A DNA stretch of 64,000 nt from Holophagae bacterium (GTDB lineage Bacteria > Acidobacteriota > Holophagae > Acanthopleuribacterales > Acanthopleuribacteraceae): NCBI GenBank assembly GCA_030429565.1, contig JAUIFE010000011.1, positions 186,001-250,000 of the forward strand, given 5' to 3'. Below, piece by piece: positions 63,299 through 64,000 of this stretch. The notes beneath the pieces were generated by a model. That model was not told the origin of the DNA. It was given only the letters and a program-made list of their open reading frames with translations, and did not search any database. The position numbers and the translations under genes were made by a program. Position 1 is the stretch's first letter. Each line of letters starts with the position of its first letter.

Positions 63299-63396
63299 GG
63301 AAGTGGAGGGCGGCTGGTGCCGTTCGCGGTCTTCAAAACCGTTGGTTCCACGGGTTTCCCTGGGACGGTGGGTTCGATTCCTGCGCACTTCCGCCA
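63299..63396 (+). tRNA. selC: tRNA-Sec (UCA anticodon)
   Basis: 98 nt including an encoded 3' GCCA. The acceptor arm GGAAGTG pairs with CACTTCC; an eighth position is G opposite G. An extended D-stem (GGCGGC, TGGT loop, GCCGTT) is typical of tRNA-Sec. The anticodon arm is GCGGT-CTTCAAA-ACCGT with anticodon TCA, decoding UGA. A long variable arm of about 25 nt precedes the T-arm GTGGG-TTCGATT-CCTGC. Long acceptor/D arms, anticodon TCA and large variable arm together identify selC. The genome therefore probably makes selenoproteins; none was recognised in this window. Confidence 0.93.
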
Positions 63397-63416
63397 TCTT
63401 CGTGAGGTTGCCTTCT

Positions 63417-63557
63417 ATGTTTGCAAAGCCTGTGTTTCGCCGCCTTGTCGGCCTCGTTTTGATTGCCGCCGCCCTGGTTGCCTGTGGCAAAAAAGGCCCG
63501 CCGCGCCCGCAACCCACGCAAGCGGTAACGCTCCCCGCCCAAAGTTTGGCGCCGTGA
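63417..63557 (+). CDS. lptM: Tiny LptM-like lipoprotein
   Basis: 46 residues; GAGG nine bases upstream of the ATG. The signal peptide MFAKPVFRRLVGLVLIAAAL ends in the lipobox LVAC, followed directly by GKKGPPRPQ, which matches the CGxKGPL signature of the short LptM/YifL lipoproteins that assist maturation of the LPS transporter LptD. A Pro/Thr-rich tail completes it. It begins 20 bp after the tRNA-Sec gene and overlaps the next gene by 4 bp (GTGA). Confidence 0.75.
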   Translation: MFAKPVFRRLVGLVLIAAALVACGKKGPPRPQPTQAVTLPAQSLAP

Positions 63558-64000
63558 GTCGGATGCCGCATGTGGCCCTGTGTTTGGCCGCTTCCATGGA
63601 CGGTCGCATTGCTGAAGCTGTCGGCGGCGCGCCCGCCTTTACCTCTGCCTATGATCGCCGGAAGCTGTTTCGCTTGCGCGCTGAGGCCGATTTACTGCTC
63701 GTGGGTGCCGGCACGGTTCGCCACGAAAAGCTGGCGCCGCTCGTGCGTGACGCGGAACTGGTGAACCAACGCGTGGCCGCCGGGCGCCCACAACATCCGG
63801 CCGTCGCCATTGTTTCTCGCTCGTTGGACTTACCTTGGCAAGCGCGCTATTTCACCGCCGCCAAACAACGGTTGTTTGTCCTCACCGAACGGGCTGATCC
63901 CGATACCCGAGCCCTCGCCCGCGAACGGAATGTGACCCTGCTCGAAGCGGGCGACGACGATCTGTTCACGTTCGGCCTGGCGGCCCTGGCTGAACTGGGT
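63554..64000 (+). CDS. RibD C-terminal (dihydrofolate reductase-like) domain protein, 5' part
   Basis: The first 149 residues before the window ends. The GTG at 63554 overlaps the stop of the lipoprotein gene (GTGA), suggesting coupling; an ATG at 63563 is an alternative. ALCLAASMDGRIAEAVGGAP is the opening strand with the family SxDGR motif, DRRKLFRLRAEADLLLVGAG and TVRHEK follow, as in the NADPH-binding reductase domain of RibD (riboflavin synthesis) and stand-alone relatives. Whether it acts in riboflavin synthesis or on another pteridine-like substrate cannot be told without its C terminus and neighbours. Confidence 0.85.
   Translation, partial: MSRMPHVALCLAASMDGRIAEAVGGAPAFTSAYDRRKLFRLRAEADLLLVGAGTVRHEKLAPLVRDAELVNQRVAAGRPQHPAVAIVSRSLDLPWQARYFTAAKQRLFVLTERADPDTRALARERNVTLLEAGDDDLFTFGLAALAELG

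Noticed and set aside
1..64000. Search for an in-frame UGA selenoprotein next to selC
   Set aside because: No gene end in the window shows homology continuing past a UGA; selenoproteins are probably elsewhere in the genome.

Overview
The window is about 64 kb of a bacterial chromosome with moderate to high GC and dense coding on both strands. Many genes start with TTG or GTG behind a clear Shine-Dalgarno. No phage, IS element or CRISPR array was seen. The mix points to a Gram-negative, outer-membrane bacterium, probably an acidobacterium of the marine Acanthopleuribacter/Sulfidibacter type. The main clues are a TonB-dependent receptor with an N-terminal carboxypeptidase-regulatory-like domain, an ABC permease/M1 peptidase fusion, DUF4097 next to an ECF sigma factor, many secreted proteases and abundant hybrid signalling proteins. 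The taxonomic call is inference.

Layout. 1-655: N-terminal part of 2-oxoglutarate dehydrogenase E1 (sucA). 1.5-6.2 kb: BMP-type lipoprotein, membrane histidine kinase and a single-domain globin. 6.3-13.2 kb (minus strand): exported methyltransferase, M28 peptidase and TonB receptor. 14-16.8 kb: ECF sigma factor, membrane HEAT-like protein and a DUF4097 protein with repeated TMGG motifs. 17-21.1 kb: small regulators (NarL type, MarR, LysR, ribbon-helix-helix) with DUF4336 and DoxX proteins. 21.3-25.2 kb (minus strand): amidohydrolase and a cytochrome c/copper monooxygenase. 25.5-31.6 kb: LytTR two-component system divergent from an ABC exporter/M1 peptidase pair, with a cluster of AlgR-box-like repeats between them. 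31.7-40.9 kb: small basic exported protein, GH18 chitinase, giant propeller hybrid kinase and an unknown membrane protein behind a structured leader. 41-51 kb: subtilase, metzincin/LRR protein, a kinase/P-loop fusion and a small metzincin.

51.4-61.2 kb is the most coherent system. It encodes STAS, hybrid CheA, CheW, CheB, CheR, HEAT-REC, REC-PP2C and an RsbW-like ATPase in one direction, with no chemoreceptor and no stand-alone CheY. It looks like a chemosensory array wired to a partner-switching (phosphatase/anti-sigma kinase/STAS) output. At the right end lie a DPP III-like peptidase (minus strand), a selenocysteine tRNA, a tiny LptM-like lipoprotein and the start of a RibD-C reductase.

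Three secreted proteins (M28 peptidase, copper monooxygenase, metzincin-LRR protein) share a beta-rich module that I could not name. All family calls come from reading motifs; no database search was run.
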